Source of the DNA: Impatiens glandulifera
Lineage: Eukaryota; Streptophyta; Magnoliopsida; Ericales; Balsaminaceae
Reading direction: 5' to 3'
NCBI RefSeq assembly: GCF_907164915.1
Contig: NC_061868.1
Span: 46,251,689-46,315,688 of the forward strand
DNA length: 64,000 bases
Shown: one piece after another, positions 1-11,656 of the stretch
Numbering within the stretch: the stretch's first letter is position 1
How the letters are laid out: each line of letters opens with the position of its first letter
The notes under the pieces: generated by a model
Told to the model about the DNA's origin: nothing
Seen by the model: only the letters and a program-made list of their open reading frames with translations
Databases searched by the model: none
Position numbers and translations under genes: made by a program

Positions 1-67
1 AAGATTATGCCACATCATTCCCTCACCAAATTCCCTCACCAAATTCCCTCACCAAATTCCCTCGCCT
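1..67. repeat. 13-bp tandem repeat at window edge
   Basis: About four copies of a 13-bp unit (ATTCCCTCACCAA) lie at roughly 18-67, after CCACATCATTCCCTCA. The same CACATCATTC...CCCTCA sequence forms one arm of the inverted repeat near 22.1 kb, so this is probably the edge of a related non-autonomous transposon cut by the window boundary. Confidence 0.6.
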
Positions 68-556
68 AATCATTTCTCTATATATATATATATTATTTAT
101 ATAACTGAAAACTTAATTGGAAGAAAATAGTTTTAAAAATAATTAAAAAATTAACTAATAAGAGAAAATAAAATAAGTTTAAATTTAATAATAATGTATT
201 AATGTTTTTTATTTTGTTTAAATTATGATCAGTTGTTATTTGAAAAGAAGAAGAATTGGTTAATAATTTATTAAAATATTTTTTAATAATAAATGAAATA
301 ATATTTCAAATTTAAATTTGTTTAAATTTAAATAATTTGTTATTATATAATTAAATATTTTTAATTAAAAGTAAATTTAACTAATTCTAAATACCAATTT
401 GAATAATTAACTATGTTTCTTTAGAATTGAAATTGAGTTAAACTGAAAAAAAAACTGAATTGAATTGTATTATAATTATTTAAATATTTTTCAAATTTTG
501 TTTTCCTACTTATTTTTCGCCTCAATTCAGCCGATAACCATTTTTTTATTACAGTG

Positions 557-653
<97 letters not shown>

Positions 654-1055
654 GATTGAAGAATGAGATTTTTGTTTTGTACTTTGTTTGGATTGGAATT
701 TTTTTTAAATTCTAAAGGAGAAAAAATTAATAATGATTAATGATTTTGAAGAAATAATAATTATTTTTTTTGATAAAAAAACTTAAAATATATTAATAAA
801 TATAAATAAAATAAAAAATAATAATTTAAAATGGAGAGTATTTTAGTATTTTGATTAATGGAATGAGTGATGTGATGGTTGAGAATTAATTGATTAAAAA
901 AGTAATTTTGTTTGAGTTTTAAAATAACCCAAAGAGAACAAGGTCTAGGAATGAGAGAGACCAGAAAAGAATATTTTATCAAATGGGGCCTGACCAAACC
1001 TAGGTTGGGCGGCTCGGATGCGCATCTGTCGTAGGTCGGGCTAGAGAACCTCTCC
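68..1055. other. AT-rich intergenic DNA with (AT)n tract
   Basis: No gene is visible. A perfect (AT)n microsatellite of about 90 bp occupies 559-650. The stretch 80-540 shares blocks with 8.65-9.57 kb on the same strand: one beginning TATATAACTGAAAACT and one containing GTTTTCCTACTTATTTT. It is therefore dispersed repeat DNA. Confidence 0.6.
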
Positions 1056-1063
1056 GTTAGAAT

Positions 1064-1852
1064 TAGGGACGGCAAGTACCCATCTGGTAGTGAAATACCC
1101 ATTTCCGTACCCAATTTTCATGTTACTACCCGACCCCGATCTCGAACCTGACGGGACGTGTATCTATATTTCTTCCTCATTCCTAATTCGTTGGGTATCC
1201 AATCCTCGACGAATATCCAATTACCCGATTAAAATATAAATGTTATAGAATTTTTAAAAAAAATATTGAAGAATAATTAAAGAATAGATAAATTGAAGTA
1301 GTAACATTGACATATAAAAAAAATAAAAGTATTTACCTATAACACATAATAACTTTGTTATTATTATAATTGTAGAAGAAAATGGAAAGAAAATATTAAA
1401 AAATATTAAGAGATGAAGATAAAGAAGTGATAGAGAGAATTTTTTTTTTATTAATGAAGATAAGAAATGAAAATAAAAGAGTGATTAAAGAGATAAATAA
1501 GTTTTTTATAATAAAAAAGAAGTGTGAAAAATTGTGAAGTTTGGGTAAATGTGAAGTGTGAGTAGGAGTGGAGTGTGGATAAAAGCAAAATAAATTTTGT
1601 AATTATTATAAAGTAGTTAATGATGAGGATGTGAAATGTCACAATAATATTTAACCAAAAAAAAAATTAAAAAATATTAATATTAATATTAATATAGTCG
1701 GGTATCGGGTTTTGTTTCACACACTCCCCATTCCTGACTCCGTACCCGATCAGGTACCTTCTCTATACCCGACGCCGACCCTGACCCCGATTTAAAATAC
1801 CCGAACCCGATACTCAGGTACCCACAAGTATCAGACATACAAGTATCCATTG
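1064..1852. mobile_element. hAT-type MITE (789 bp)
   Basis: The ends are imperfect inverted repeats: TAGGGACGGCAAGTACCC on the left, and a right end whose reverse complement starts CAATGGATACTTGTA. Both subterminal parts are rich in TACCCG/CGGGTA motifs in opposite orientation. It is flanked by near-identical 8-bp direct repeats, GTTAGAAT (1056-1063) and CTTAGAAT (1853-1860), which differ at one base. The inside is AT-rich with no transposase frame. Eight-bp duplications and this kind of end are typical of hAT elements, so it is most likely a non-autonomous copy. Confidence 0.75.
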
Positions 1853-1860
1853 CTTAGAAT

Positions 1861-3600
1861 ATAGGTAGTGGACAAAAAGATAGATAGTAAAAAAACGAGT
1901 ATATAATAAAAGGTTCCCCAAGATAATTTATGTGTATAAGCAATAAACACTCATAAACAAAATAAGGATTATTAATTGGATTATGATAAGGAGTTATCTA
2001 TAGAAAATTAAATTGCAATATAAATAAACAAATCAAATCAATTAAATGAAAATTTATGTGCTAAATAATATGAAAATTTTATAATAATTAAAATTATAAT
2101 AAGAAAATCTAACGATTTTGTAATGAATTTGAATTATAAAAATGAGAATAAAAAATTCGATTTGACTCAACTAAGAAGGTTAAAATTTTGAGTTAACTCT
2201 TAAAATTTTATAATTTTACGGTTTCATACACATAAATTTAACTAGTCTGATTTTAAGTACAAAAACTCTTAAATATATAAATTTTTACGATTTTAAATTT
2301 ATGATAATAAAATTTTACTATTTTATAAATAATTTTGATTTTACGATTTCATATGATTTTATGTTTAAAAAAATAAATTTATATTTAAAAATAAAAAAAT
2401 AAATTTATTATTTATTCAAATAAATTAATTTTATAACTATAATTTTCTTATAGTGTTATTTATCTATTATGATTTTTTAATTAATTTTATATTAAAATAT
2501 AAAATTTTTTAAAACTGGTTAAGTATAAAATACTAAATTATATATATAAATAATAATAATATATAACTATTATTTTAAATTAAGCTCTTACAATTTTATG
2601 TAAATTCTAGATTTTACAAAATTTACAGTTTGTTAATAATTTAAAGTAAACTCTCAATTTTAAGTTTTGACTCAAATATTTCAAATATGAAAAGTGATTT
2701 TGAAAAACAAAATATCACGTGTTAAATTTAAAATTAAAAGATTGTAAACTAAAGTGTACATGGTAGGTATGACAATCATTCTAACTTCCAACCTTATTAA
2801 ATAAATGATAAATTATTATAACTTCCAACATTACAAAATAAAATAAAATGATAAAAAGAAGACTTAATGTTAAAAAGTATTGATGAAAAAAAAATATGAC
2901 TATCTAATCCTTTTTTTATAATTGTTTTGGTGAATGTTGATTTTGTCTCATTAAATACTATATTACTTATATATAGTTGGTTTATTTGAAAATTATCAAA
3001 AATCAATTGAAATAGTTTTTTTTTATGAATAGTTGAAGTATTTTTTTTCTTTCAAAAAATGTAATAACAATCTTTCAGATCATAGTAGTGTTCTCAACTT
3101 ATTTAATATAAATTATTTTTATTGATTTTTTTACTTTATTGAGTTTTCTCTATTGATTTGTAAATTTTGTCAAGAGTAATAAAATCTTAAGTTTTTTTTT
3201 TTCCTGAATAATGATCTAGATCACAAAATATATCTAATATGCTTGTTACCCAAACATCACATCTATAATAAAAAATGATTAATGAGTCAAAATGTGAAAC
3301 AAATAAAGAAAAACAATAATATAGAGAAGAAAAAGAGAGAAAATTTTGAACTAAAAATAAACATGCATACTTAATAGATATGCATTTTAAATTTTATATA
3401 AAAAATCTGACATTGTGACTGGTTTAAATTTAATATAATAATATATTAAAATTACACATTATATTATATTATTTAAATAACTTAGCTCTATAATATAAAA
3501 TTAATCTATAATAAAATTTAAATCTATATCTTTAAAATAAAGTAAAAAAATATTATTGTATTTTTTAATATTTATACATAATTTATTATAAAATATTAGT
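1861..3600. other. AT-rich intergenic DNA
   Basis: Very AT-rich sequence with short homopolymer runs. I see no convincing reading frame, RNA gene or recognisable element. Confidence 0.5.
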
Positions 3601-4435
3601 TGGACAAATATTTGTGATAGGATTGGTGCTAACAATAGAGACTAGGGTCTGACTATTGATAACAACTTATGATAAACGATTCGATAACAATCATGTGAGA
3701 GATTAATATCTGTTTCTATTCTTTACAAATCTTTCAAACTTTTAAAACGAATTCAAGTGCGAAAGTGTTCATCAGATTTGAAGCTTTGAACTGATGGAAG
3801 GTAAATGTCAGAAAATAAAGAACACAGAGAGTTTTATGGATGTTCGGAGATAAAACTCCTACGTCACCCCTTCTTCCACAACCGGAAGGATATCCACTAA
3901 ATACTTTAAATCAAATACAATTTACTGAGCTAGCTAACTCTTTGTTGAACAGAACAACCTCTGTTCAACTTACAATATTTTCACAGCAAGACAATAATTA
4001 ATTTTCTCTCTTGAGCTTGAATGATAATAGAGATCAGTAAGAGCAAGAGTAACTTGTGAATTTTGTAACTGGTAAAGTGATTGATGGATTCGTTCATTGT
4101 CCTTGAGCATCTATTTGTAGTAGAGAGACACCAACGGTCGAATCTTCTTTGTGGACACGTGACAAGTGTCCGTTAGAAGATCGCCCATAGTACCAGAATA
4201 TAGCAGACTCTGAGCAAATGGATCATGACCGTACTGAACTGGTAGTGCACCGAATATCCTCTGAAGTTGTTTTGTACTAAATAGGCAGTTGGAATGATAT
4301 TTGTGTACGTGGCGTTCGTTCATTTGATACAATTAGCTGGTTTGACAAACTGCACAGAAGTGAGTGGAGCAAGAGTAGCAGACAACTAGTTGATCGTGGT
4401 TAAACGTATATTTTTTTCAGACGGCTGATAAAACA
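3600..4435 (-). mobile_element. retrotransposon-like flank (LTR/UTR remnant)
   Basis: This stretch has clearly higher GC content than its surroundings and no long frame. It sits directly beyond the 50-bp array, on the downstream side of the minus-strand transposon-like exon at 5915-7107. I infer that it is the 3' non-coding part or LTR remnant of the same element. I did not find a matching second LTR, a primer-binding site or a target duplication, so the exact boundary is unknown. Confidence 0.35.
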
Positions 4436-4451
4436 AGTCATTAGACGTGCT

Positions 4452-4830
4452 CCGTTAGACCGAGTCTAAAGAAGTTAGACGTCCTCGTCTAACTACGTTT
4501 CCTTTAGACTAAGTCTAAAGGAGTTAGGCGTCATTGTCTAACTACGTTTCCCTTTAGACCAAGTCTAAAGTAGTTAGACTACCACGTCTAACTACATTTT
4601 TCTTTAGACCGAGTCTAAAGGAGTTAAACTACCACGTCTAACTACGTTTCCCTTTAGACCAAGTTTAAAGGAGTTAGACTACCACGTCTAACTACGTTTC
4701 CCTTTAGACCAAGTCTAAAAAAGTTAGACTACCACGTCTAACTACGTTTCCTTTTAGACCAAGTCTAAAGGAGTTAGACTACCACGTTAACTACGTCTAA
4801 CTTAGTCTACTTAGACCACGTCTAAATTAG
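4452..4830. repeat. 50-bp palindromic tandem array
   Basis: About seven units repeat with a 49-50 bp period; the anchor GTCTAACTAC starts at about 4487, 4536, 4586, 4636, 4686 and 4736. Each unit holds two dyads: CTTTAGACC-AAGTCTAAAG and GTTAGAC-n-GTCTAAC. Units are nearly identical in the middle and decay at both edges, ending in degenerate GTCTAA and TTAGAC pieces. It lies between the LTR-like stretch and the hAT MITE, so it is probably an internal satellite of the same retroelement. Confidence 0.85.
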
Positions 4831-5047
4831 CATAGTCTTATGCACATGCACAAAAACAAATAGACAACTTAGCTTTATTCTATTTAAATATCTAGCTTTA
4901 TTCTTTTTAAATATCATCAAAATTTAGTTGTTTAATGTTTATAGTTTTTGTTTATTTCTAAGTTGATTATTTCTCACTTAATTAACTATTTTCTTTACTT
5001 TGTTTTTAATTTTTCCCAACAATTTCCCTTTTTGATGATGTTAAAAC

Positions 5048-5795
5048 TAGGGATGTACATCGGTTCGGTTTTCGGGTTATTCGAGTTTTCAGTTTGGGTT
5101 CTTCGAATTTTTATTTTTTTAAGAAAATTTGAAAACCGAATCGATTTGAATAAATTCGAATTCAGTTTATTCGAATTCGGTGAATTCGAATTCGGTTTAT
5201 TCGAATTCGATGAATTCGAATTCGGTTTATTCGAATTCGGTTTATTCGAATTCGGTGAATTCGAATTCGGTCGGATATTCGGTTTAGACCAAATAAAGAA
5301 CATCACATACTTATAATTTTCTTTTAAAGGAGTTAACAAAATAAATAAATTGTTAAAGAGATATTATCTACTTAAATTATAAAAAAATATAAATCACGCA
5401 AACTTAGCTTAGTGACTAACGCCAATATATATTCGACAATTGAACGACGAAAGTAAAACAATGTCGACAACAACAATATATGACGATTGAGAGGTGTGAA
5501 CAACTAGAGAAAGAGAAAAATGAATGAGGAATTATGGATTTAATTTAGGGATCTAGTAGGTGGCCCATGATAATTTAATATATAATATGTAATAAGTTAT
5601 ATAATATATAATAAAAATGAATTCGGTTTTCGGTTTGGTTTTCGAGTTGAAACCTAAACTCGAAAATAAAACCGAAAACCGTATTTGAATTCGAATTGGT
5701 TTAAAATTCGATTCGAAAACCGAAAATATAATTCAAATTCGGTTTATTCGAATTCGTTCGAATATTCGGTTCAAACCAAATATTGAACACCCATA
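5048..5795. mobile_element. hAT-type MITE (748 bp) with TTCGAATTCGGT repeats
   Basis: Perfect 8-bp target duplications GTTAAAAC flank it (5040-5047 and 5796-5803). The ends are TAGGGATGT and, reverse-complemented, TATGGGTGT. Both sub-terminal regions are packed with CGGTTCGGTTTTCGG-like and TTCGAATTCGGT units. The left block has about a 12-bp period and so opens artificial frames on both strands (FEFG-type on plus, NSNKP-type on minus). These frames are repeat artefacts, not genes. There is no transposase. It appears nested in the presumed retroelement remnant. Confidence 0.88.
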
Positions 5796-5914
5796 GTTAA
5801 AACTATGCAACCTTAATAAAGCAAAATAAACACCCATCAAATAAAATTGAAATCAAAGTAGTTCTCCAAAGCATTCAAGCATAAGTTTAAAATACGAGAA
5901 ACAGAGAGAAAGAT

Positions 5915-8513
5915 TTAGGGTCCTTCCATTTTCACTATTGTATCTACGTCGCTTTCAAGCATTGATTCACCAGTTAGGATGTTATGGAATCGAGTGATCG
6001 CTCGGCCTCCACTGCAACCACCTATGTCGCCTCCACGACCTGGACCTCTTTTTGCTGATGCACAACCGTCTTCGCCACCTCCATCAGTTTTTCGCTTTGA
6101 TTTCGATCGAGTTCCTCTAGCAGACGTTGACCCCCCTCTTTTGCTTCCTTCCCCCTTTTTAACATTATCAGGGTCGGAAGCAACAAGAACTTTTTCTTTC
6201 TCAGCAACAGCTTCAGCCTCTTCTACAACTTGAAATTGTCTTGCAATTGTGTCAGACTGCTCAATTCGCTCAGTCTCTGCTCTGATTAACGAGTTTGACA
6301 TCTCCATCATTTGTGCCCAAATAAGTTCCATTGCAGATATTATATCTTGGTGAAGCTCCAGGTTGAAATTCTTAGTTTCAGCATGATGATCCGATTGTCG
6401 TTTAAAGAAATTCTTTTCAAACTTCTTGTACTGAGTATTAAGAATGTTGACTTCATATGTATTTCGCTTCAGAATTTTCTCAATTTCTTTTTGGGTGACA
6501 AGAATGGAAGAGACATTTTCTTTACTTGAAGTAGACCCATTTTCAAGATGACTCAATCTGGACGATATGTCCATTATATTCTGGTGCATAGAACTCAACG
6601 CATCCATGATTGAATTACAAAAGTTTGCTTCTTCAGGAGAAGCTTCTTCAGAAGACTGAGCAGTCGAAGATACGGCTTGGAAACAAGCTGGAGCAGTGCA
6701 AATGGGGCTCACATGCACATTTACTTGTAAAGAACGCTCTGGTTCTTTATCTTTAAGAGGGGAAGAGGGAGTTTTTGATGCATCCTTAGACTGATCTTGT
6801 TCATTTAGAATGTCGACAAATACCTGATGAATACGCTCTGAAATATCTTCAGAGTGAAGAGGTAGATCAGCAACGTTGTCAATAATATATGCAGTTGTCC
6901 TGATGGGGGATGATCGATGAATAGGAGGAGAAGGAATATGACTTTCTTCCAATGGTACTTCTTCAATGATTTGCATTGACTCGTCTTGACTAGAGGACAT
7001 ATCATCAAACAAATTCATTTCTGGATCTTTCAATTCACCCATGGGAACATTTGTATTAAATTCCGTGGAGTCATTTAGAACACCCTTCAAAGAATATCCA
7101 GAATTGTCTGAGAAAAGACAATAATTTTTTGTTAACTAATATCCATATCCAGATTGTTTTATGTATCATCTAAAGACTTTAAGGCATTGTTTGATGAAGG
7201 GCTAATTGGATTTAACTCTATATCCCATCAACAATCAAACCATTCAAATTAAAGTGAAATGTAAAAGAGCTAAGGATAAATCTTGAGAACATATTGCAGT
7301 TCTAAATAGAGATATGGTTTCCAAAATAGAGAGATAGGAAAGGAAAATACTGAAATCGCAAGATGGAGTCACAATCAATTCCTGACTTTCCACCGCCATT
7401 GTGGTAGTGGTTTGTTGAGATCCCAATTCAGTCCGTTGGTTAGCCAAGTTACCTGTATACATAGATTTTTAAGTTTTAAATCCATCATCTGCACTTTAGA
7501 ATTGCAATTTATGATTTTAAGAGAAATACCAATACCTGAGTTTGAAGAGTTTTTCAGTAATTGGTGAAGAGTAGACCCAGATACAGTCATTTGATTAATA
7601 GCTGATTCGTCTGTAATCTCACAACAAAACACTATTAGCTTGATGAATTTAGCAATTCAAATTGACAAAACTGATAATCACAATGTTCTTACATTCTTGA
7701 TTCATAGTAGTATATGCAACCTTGGCAGCTTTCATCTCTGCCTTCTTTTTAGTTGCAATTGTTTGCCCATGAAAAATCCTCCCGTCGATTTCAACACTGG
7801 AAATAAAGTTATTCCTGTCCATTGTTGTTGTCACAAATTTCAAGGTTAAACCTTTCTTCGTGCACATCTCTTGTAGAAGTGGTTTGTATACGATAAGTTC
7901 TTCTTCGTGAATGTCATTTTGTAATAACAATTCACAAGCAACTGCCGCAGCAGCAATTTCAGCCTCTTTAACTGACCGATACATCTTTGGACTTTCATAA
8001 ACTTCCCCTCCAAATGTGACTTTGGCTTTGTAGGGTTTGGAAAGATATGGACTTTCACAATCAGATGAATACTCAGGAAACCCCATTTTTCTCTTTTGTG
8101 CATAACCTTGCAAAAGTAGTTTGTACATATGTCGTGCATCTGTAAAACAATATTGAGATTATCAGTATACTGATCTGTTTTTTTACCCAAAACCCAAAAT
8201 AGATTAGTGAAACTCAAAATTTATACAACTTTACAAATAAGCATAGTATTGGACTGAAACTAGAATCAATAAGTATAGGAGGAAATCTTTATTTTCAAAT
8301 AATTTACCTGAGGGCAAACATACGGGAAGGACTTGATCAGGAATCGGATTGATGGTCTGGTCCGAACTGGTGAGTTGATCATAAGCAAGTTTAGCTGCCT
8401 TATTTTGAGCTTCTTTCTTAGATGGATACTTTTCAGGTGCCTGAAAAGATAAGCCATTGACAGTTATAGTGGAGGTAAAGGTAGTTGAATAATCTTGTTT
8501 TTGTACATCTTTT
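5915..8513 (-). CDS. multi-dsRBD protein with transposon-like C-terminal exon (5' incomplete)
   Basis: Exons, in transcript order: about 8513-8308, 8139-7693, 7610-7536, 7452-7351, 7107-5915. Every junction has GT-AG ends and matches in codon phase. The product has at least three dsRNA-binding domains, each with the basic helix motif: PSKKEAQNKAAKLAY, SVKEAEIAAAAVA and TKKKAEMKAAKVAY. Such proteins bind duplex RNA, often as Dicer partners. The first domain lacks its N-terminal half, so one or more upstream exons are missing or lie unseen above 8513; no in-frame ATG exists there. After two short linker exons, the last exon adds about 396 residues. These are acidic and Ser-rich, then a coiled-coil-like stretch, then a KKGEGSKRGG and Gly/Lys/Arg-rich tail. 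That tail resembles transposon-encoded proteins common in asterid genomes and looks exonised. Whether the chimera is expressed is unknown. Confidence 0.7.
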
Positions 8514-8599
8514 CTTAGTTAGATTTGGTCCAATGTGACAAAATTTGGAGACAATAGAGAAATAAAAGACAGAGACACTTTTTTTTGTTTGTGAAAAGG

Positions 8600-9575
8600 A
8601 GGCTAAGGGTACTTATCATTAAGGCCGAATCCGAAATACTAATTTGAATTAGCTGTGTTTAAGTTGAAATTAAAATTGAAATTTAGTCCGAATTGAAATA
8701 AATTTGAATTGAATTTGAATTATTCAAATATTTTTCCATATTTTGTTTTCCTACTTATTTTCTGACTTAGTCCGCAAACAATATTTTAGTTTTATTTTTT
8801 TAATTAATAATATTTATATTATGTTAATTTATGGGAAGAAAATTTAGTGGAGAAAATGACATATCGTGCAAAAAAAAATAATTATATGTAATTTTTTTTT
8901 TCAAACAATCAGATTATAGTCACCACATTATTATTCTTTCAAATTTCGTGACCTTATTATTTATATATTTATTTATTTATTTTTTAAATTAAAATATTAT
9001 AAAATATATAAAAAAAATTAGTTAACACATTATAAAATATATAAAAATATATATTTAATTAAATTATGAATTGATCAATAATTATAATAAAAAAAAGAAA
9101 TTATTGAGATAGAGAATTTGGGGGAAAAAATAACTTAAAACAAATTAATTTATTAAAAAAATAAAATTTTATTTACACTTTTTTTTCCAACAAATGAGTG
9201 ATTCCCAAATTCTCTGATAATCTTACAAATAAAATATAATAGATAATTTTTTTTTAAAATTAAAAATTTATATAAATCATAAACTTTTTTTTTAATTATA
9301 AATTTCACATATATTATTATAATATTTTTTATTTATTAATTTTTCTAAATTATAAATTATTATATTTTTTAAATTAGATTTAAATATTTTAATTATATAT
9401 ATATATATATATTAATTATTTATATAACTGAAAACTAAATAATAAGAAAATAGTTTTAAAAATAATTGAAAAATAAAAAAAAATAACAATAATGTATTAA
9501 TGTTTTTGATTTTGTTTAAATTAGAATGAGTTGTTATTTGAATAGAAGAATAATTTGTTAATAATTTAGGAGACT
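8600..9575. repeat. dispersed AT-rich repeat
   Basis: Blocks at about 8690-8800 and 9400-9570 match 420-540 and 80-270 on the same strand, but in swapped order. Shared words include GTTTTCCTACTTATTTT and ATAACTGAAAACT. I infer two copies of one old repeat, or neighbouring copies in a permuted arrangement. No gene is visible. Confidence 0.5.
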
Positions 9576-10400
9576 ATATCTTAAGTTCTAAAACTCTAAA
9601 TTATGAAATTAAAACTATATAGCATTCGGAAATTATTCTTAATGCTCATAAAATATTTTGGAATTTTTGGAGCACGTCTGGAAAAACCCATATTTTTTAA
9701 ATGTCACTGTAGTTGGAAAAACCCATATTTTTAGATGTCACTGTAGTTCTACGACTCCGAACATTCAAAACTCGATTTCAGTATGTTTCTAAAATATTCT
9801 TGTTTGTTGTACAAAATTTCAGAATTTTTTAGATACTTTTTAAAAATGGTTTGTTTTAAAAATTCGAACGAAATTTCTTGAACTCTAAAATTTTTATTTT
9901 TCTATCTATATATGCAAACAATCAACTTATTCAGCAAATCGCGAAAGACCATTCATTGGTTTGCGCCGTCATTCTTGACCGGAATAATTTGTTCTCTTCT
10001 TCCAACTAAGTCCATCGAAATTTTAAAATCTAGTTTTGGAAATGAACATGGTCAACCTTTTATTATACACATGTTAGGATATTCAAAAAATCAAAAGAGT
10101 TATAAACTCATAACGTAATTGTAACAATTCTTCAAACTTTTAAACGACGAACTGTTTAGGAGTAGAGACTGTCCGTTCAAGACAGACGTATAAGATATAG
10201 TGCTACGACCCATTCACACACGTGACCAAGTACCGAATCTTTAACACGAATTCTCTTTTTTCTGTCATAGTTTCTTTAAGAAGTAAACTTTGTGTCAACT
10301 CTCGAAGTCAATTATGTTATTACATTCGCGTGTGTGCCAACCTAAAACATGTACGTGCCCATTAAAAAAGAAAAGTCTATGCTAGAGAACTATTTTCATT
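9576..10400. other. intergenic DNA with a 34-bp duplication
   Basis: A 34-bp unit starting GGAAAAACCCATATTTTT is repeated head to tail at 9680-9748. The rest has moderate GC content. One open frame (9912-10118, plus) has no recognisable domain and I do not call it a gene. Confidence 0.4.
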
Positions 10401-10670
10401 ACTCATCCATTTCATCTTTTGCGGGATGCAGAGCAATGTAAGTCAATGAGTTTTTAACATAGCTAGCCTGAATAACACAAATAAACATTTTTTAAAAACA
10501 GTGCACTAGTCGAACATATCATAAAAATAACTTTTACTCATCCATTTCATCTTTTGCGGGATAAAGAGCAATGTAAGTCAATGAGTGTTTTAACCTAGCT
10601 AGCCTGAATAACACAAATAAACATTTTTTAAAAAACAGTGCACAAGTGGAACATATCATAAAAATAACTT
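10401..10670. repeat. 135-bp tandem duplication with exon-like tail
   Basis: Two head-to-tail copies of about 135 bp, both starting ACTCATCCATTTCATC. Read on the minus strand, each copy has an acceptor-like TTATTCAG followed by a short frame ending in LTYIAL(H/Y)PAKDEMDE and a stop. This may be the duplicated last exon of an old gene. I do not recognise the protein. Confidence 0.55.
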
Positions 10671-10850
10671 GTTTCCTATTGCCGAAGTAAATGAGAAAGG
10701 TAAATATAGGATTCAATCAATTTCAAATTGCACGATAAAGATGTATTTTAAAGATAAAAACGTTAAAACTAGTGGGATCATAGAAACACGTAGCAATATG
10801 CATTCAAATTTGAGTAGGGTAAATAAAGGAGCCCCTCAAATTTTAAGGAC

Positions 10851-10851
<1 letters not shown>

Positions 10852-10899
<48 letters not shown>
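10852..10899. repeat. poly(T) run of about 48 bp
   Basis: An almost pure T tract. On the minus strand it reads as poly(A), so it may be the tail of an old retroposed insertion. No body sequence was identified. Confidence 0.7.
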
Positions 10900-10903
<4 letters not shown>

Positions 10904-11414
10904 ATTTTGTTTCGGAGAGAATTTTTCTTGGTATATATTGATTTAATCTCATTAAATATTATACTATTTATTTACTTATAGATATAATCATATAGTAGTT
11001 TTATTTGAAAAATTATCAAAAATCAATTGAAATATTTTTTTTTCTATATAGATGAAGTTTTTGTTTTGTTTCAAAAATATAATAACCTTTTCTTAAAATT
11101 CAAATCATAGTACTAGTCTTTCCAACTTCTTATATGAAGCACAATCATTAATAAAAAAATGTTGATTTCAGAATTCAACTATTCTAGCTAATATACACTT
11201 ACAATCTAATTATAATTGAAATAGAAAGAAATTGTGTGATGTATATCAGCCTTTGTTATAACTAAGATTTTTCTAACACGAATCATTGACAATGGGGGTT
11301 AATAATGAGTAAATTATAAAATTTAACATTGCATATAACACTAGAAATCCCAAACAAGACTATAGGTTATATTAACGCATGAATAAAGCTTACCCAAATC
11401 CAAAAGCTCCATAT
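10900..11414. other. AT-rich intergenic DNA
   Basis: Nothing recognisable is seen. It lies downstream of the minus-strand HEMA gene and its duplicated tail. Confidence 0.4.
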
Positions 11415-11656
11415 AATTTAATTTATACAATTAAACAAACAACAACAACAGTCATAAACACAAATAAAATTGATTCAGAACATCTAAACATACCTTATTA
11501 GATTTGTGTTTGATCATCTATTGACTGAATCTCGGTCTCGAGAATAAACATTCTATTCAACGCGTGCATATTCTCTAGCGTTTTACTATCGCTCCCATCG
11601 CACCATGTTGCATTGGACCATGAAGAAGCTTCTTCACTATTCCCCTGCTCAAATCA
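11415..11656 (-). pseudogene. tandem copy of HEMA 3' end (frameshifted)
   Basis: This segment repeats 11657-11914, the end of the HEMA coding region plus its 3' flank, with a shift of about 241 bp. On the minus strand it still reads [10 protein letters not shown]. It lacks the CTTAG that follows in the intact copy, and also about 12 bases further on, so the frame runs into a stop soon after. The copied piece lies downstream of the real stop and may form part of the 3' UTR or a cryptic terminator region. Confidence 0.85.

Noticed and set aside
761..1114. Minus-strand frame of 117 residues at the left edge of a MITE
   Set aside because: It crosses the MITE boundary, is Phe/Leu/Asn-rich in AT-rich DNA and has no domain.
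4948..5339. Overlapping frames on both strands with FEFG and NSNKP repeats
   Set aside because: They are produced by the 12-bp tandem repeats of the hAT MITE and have no protein signature.
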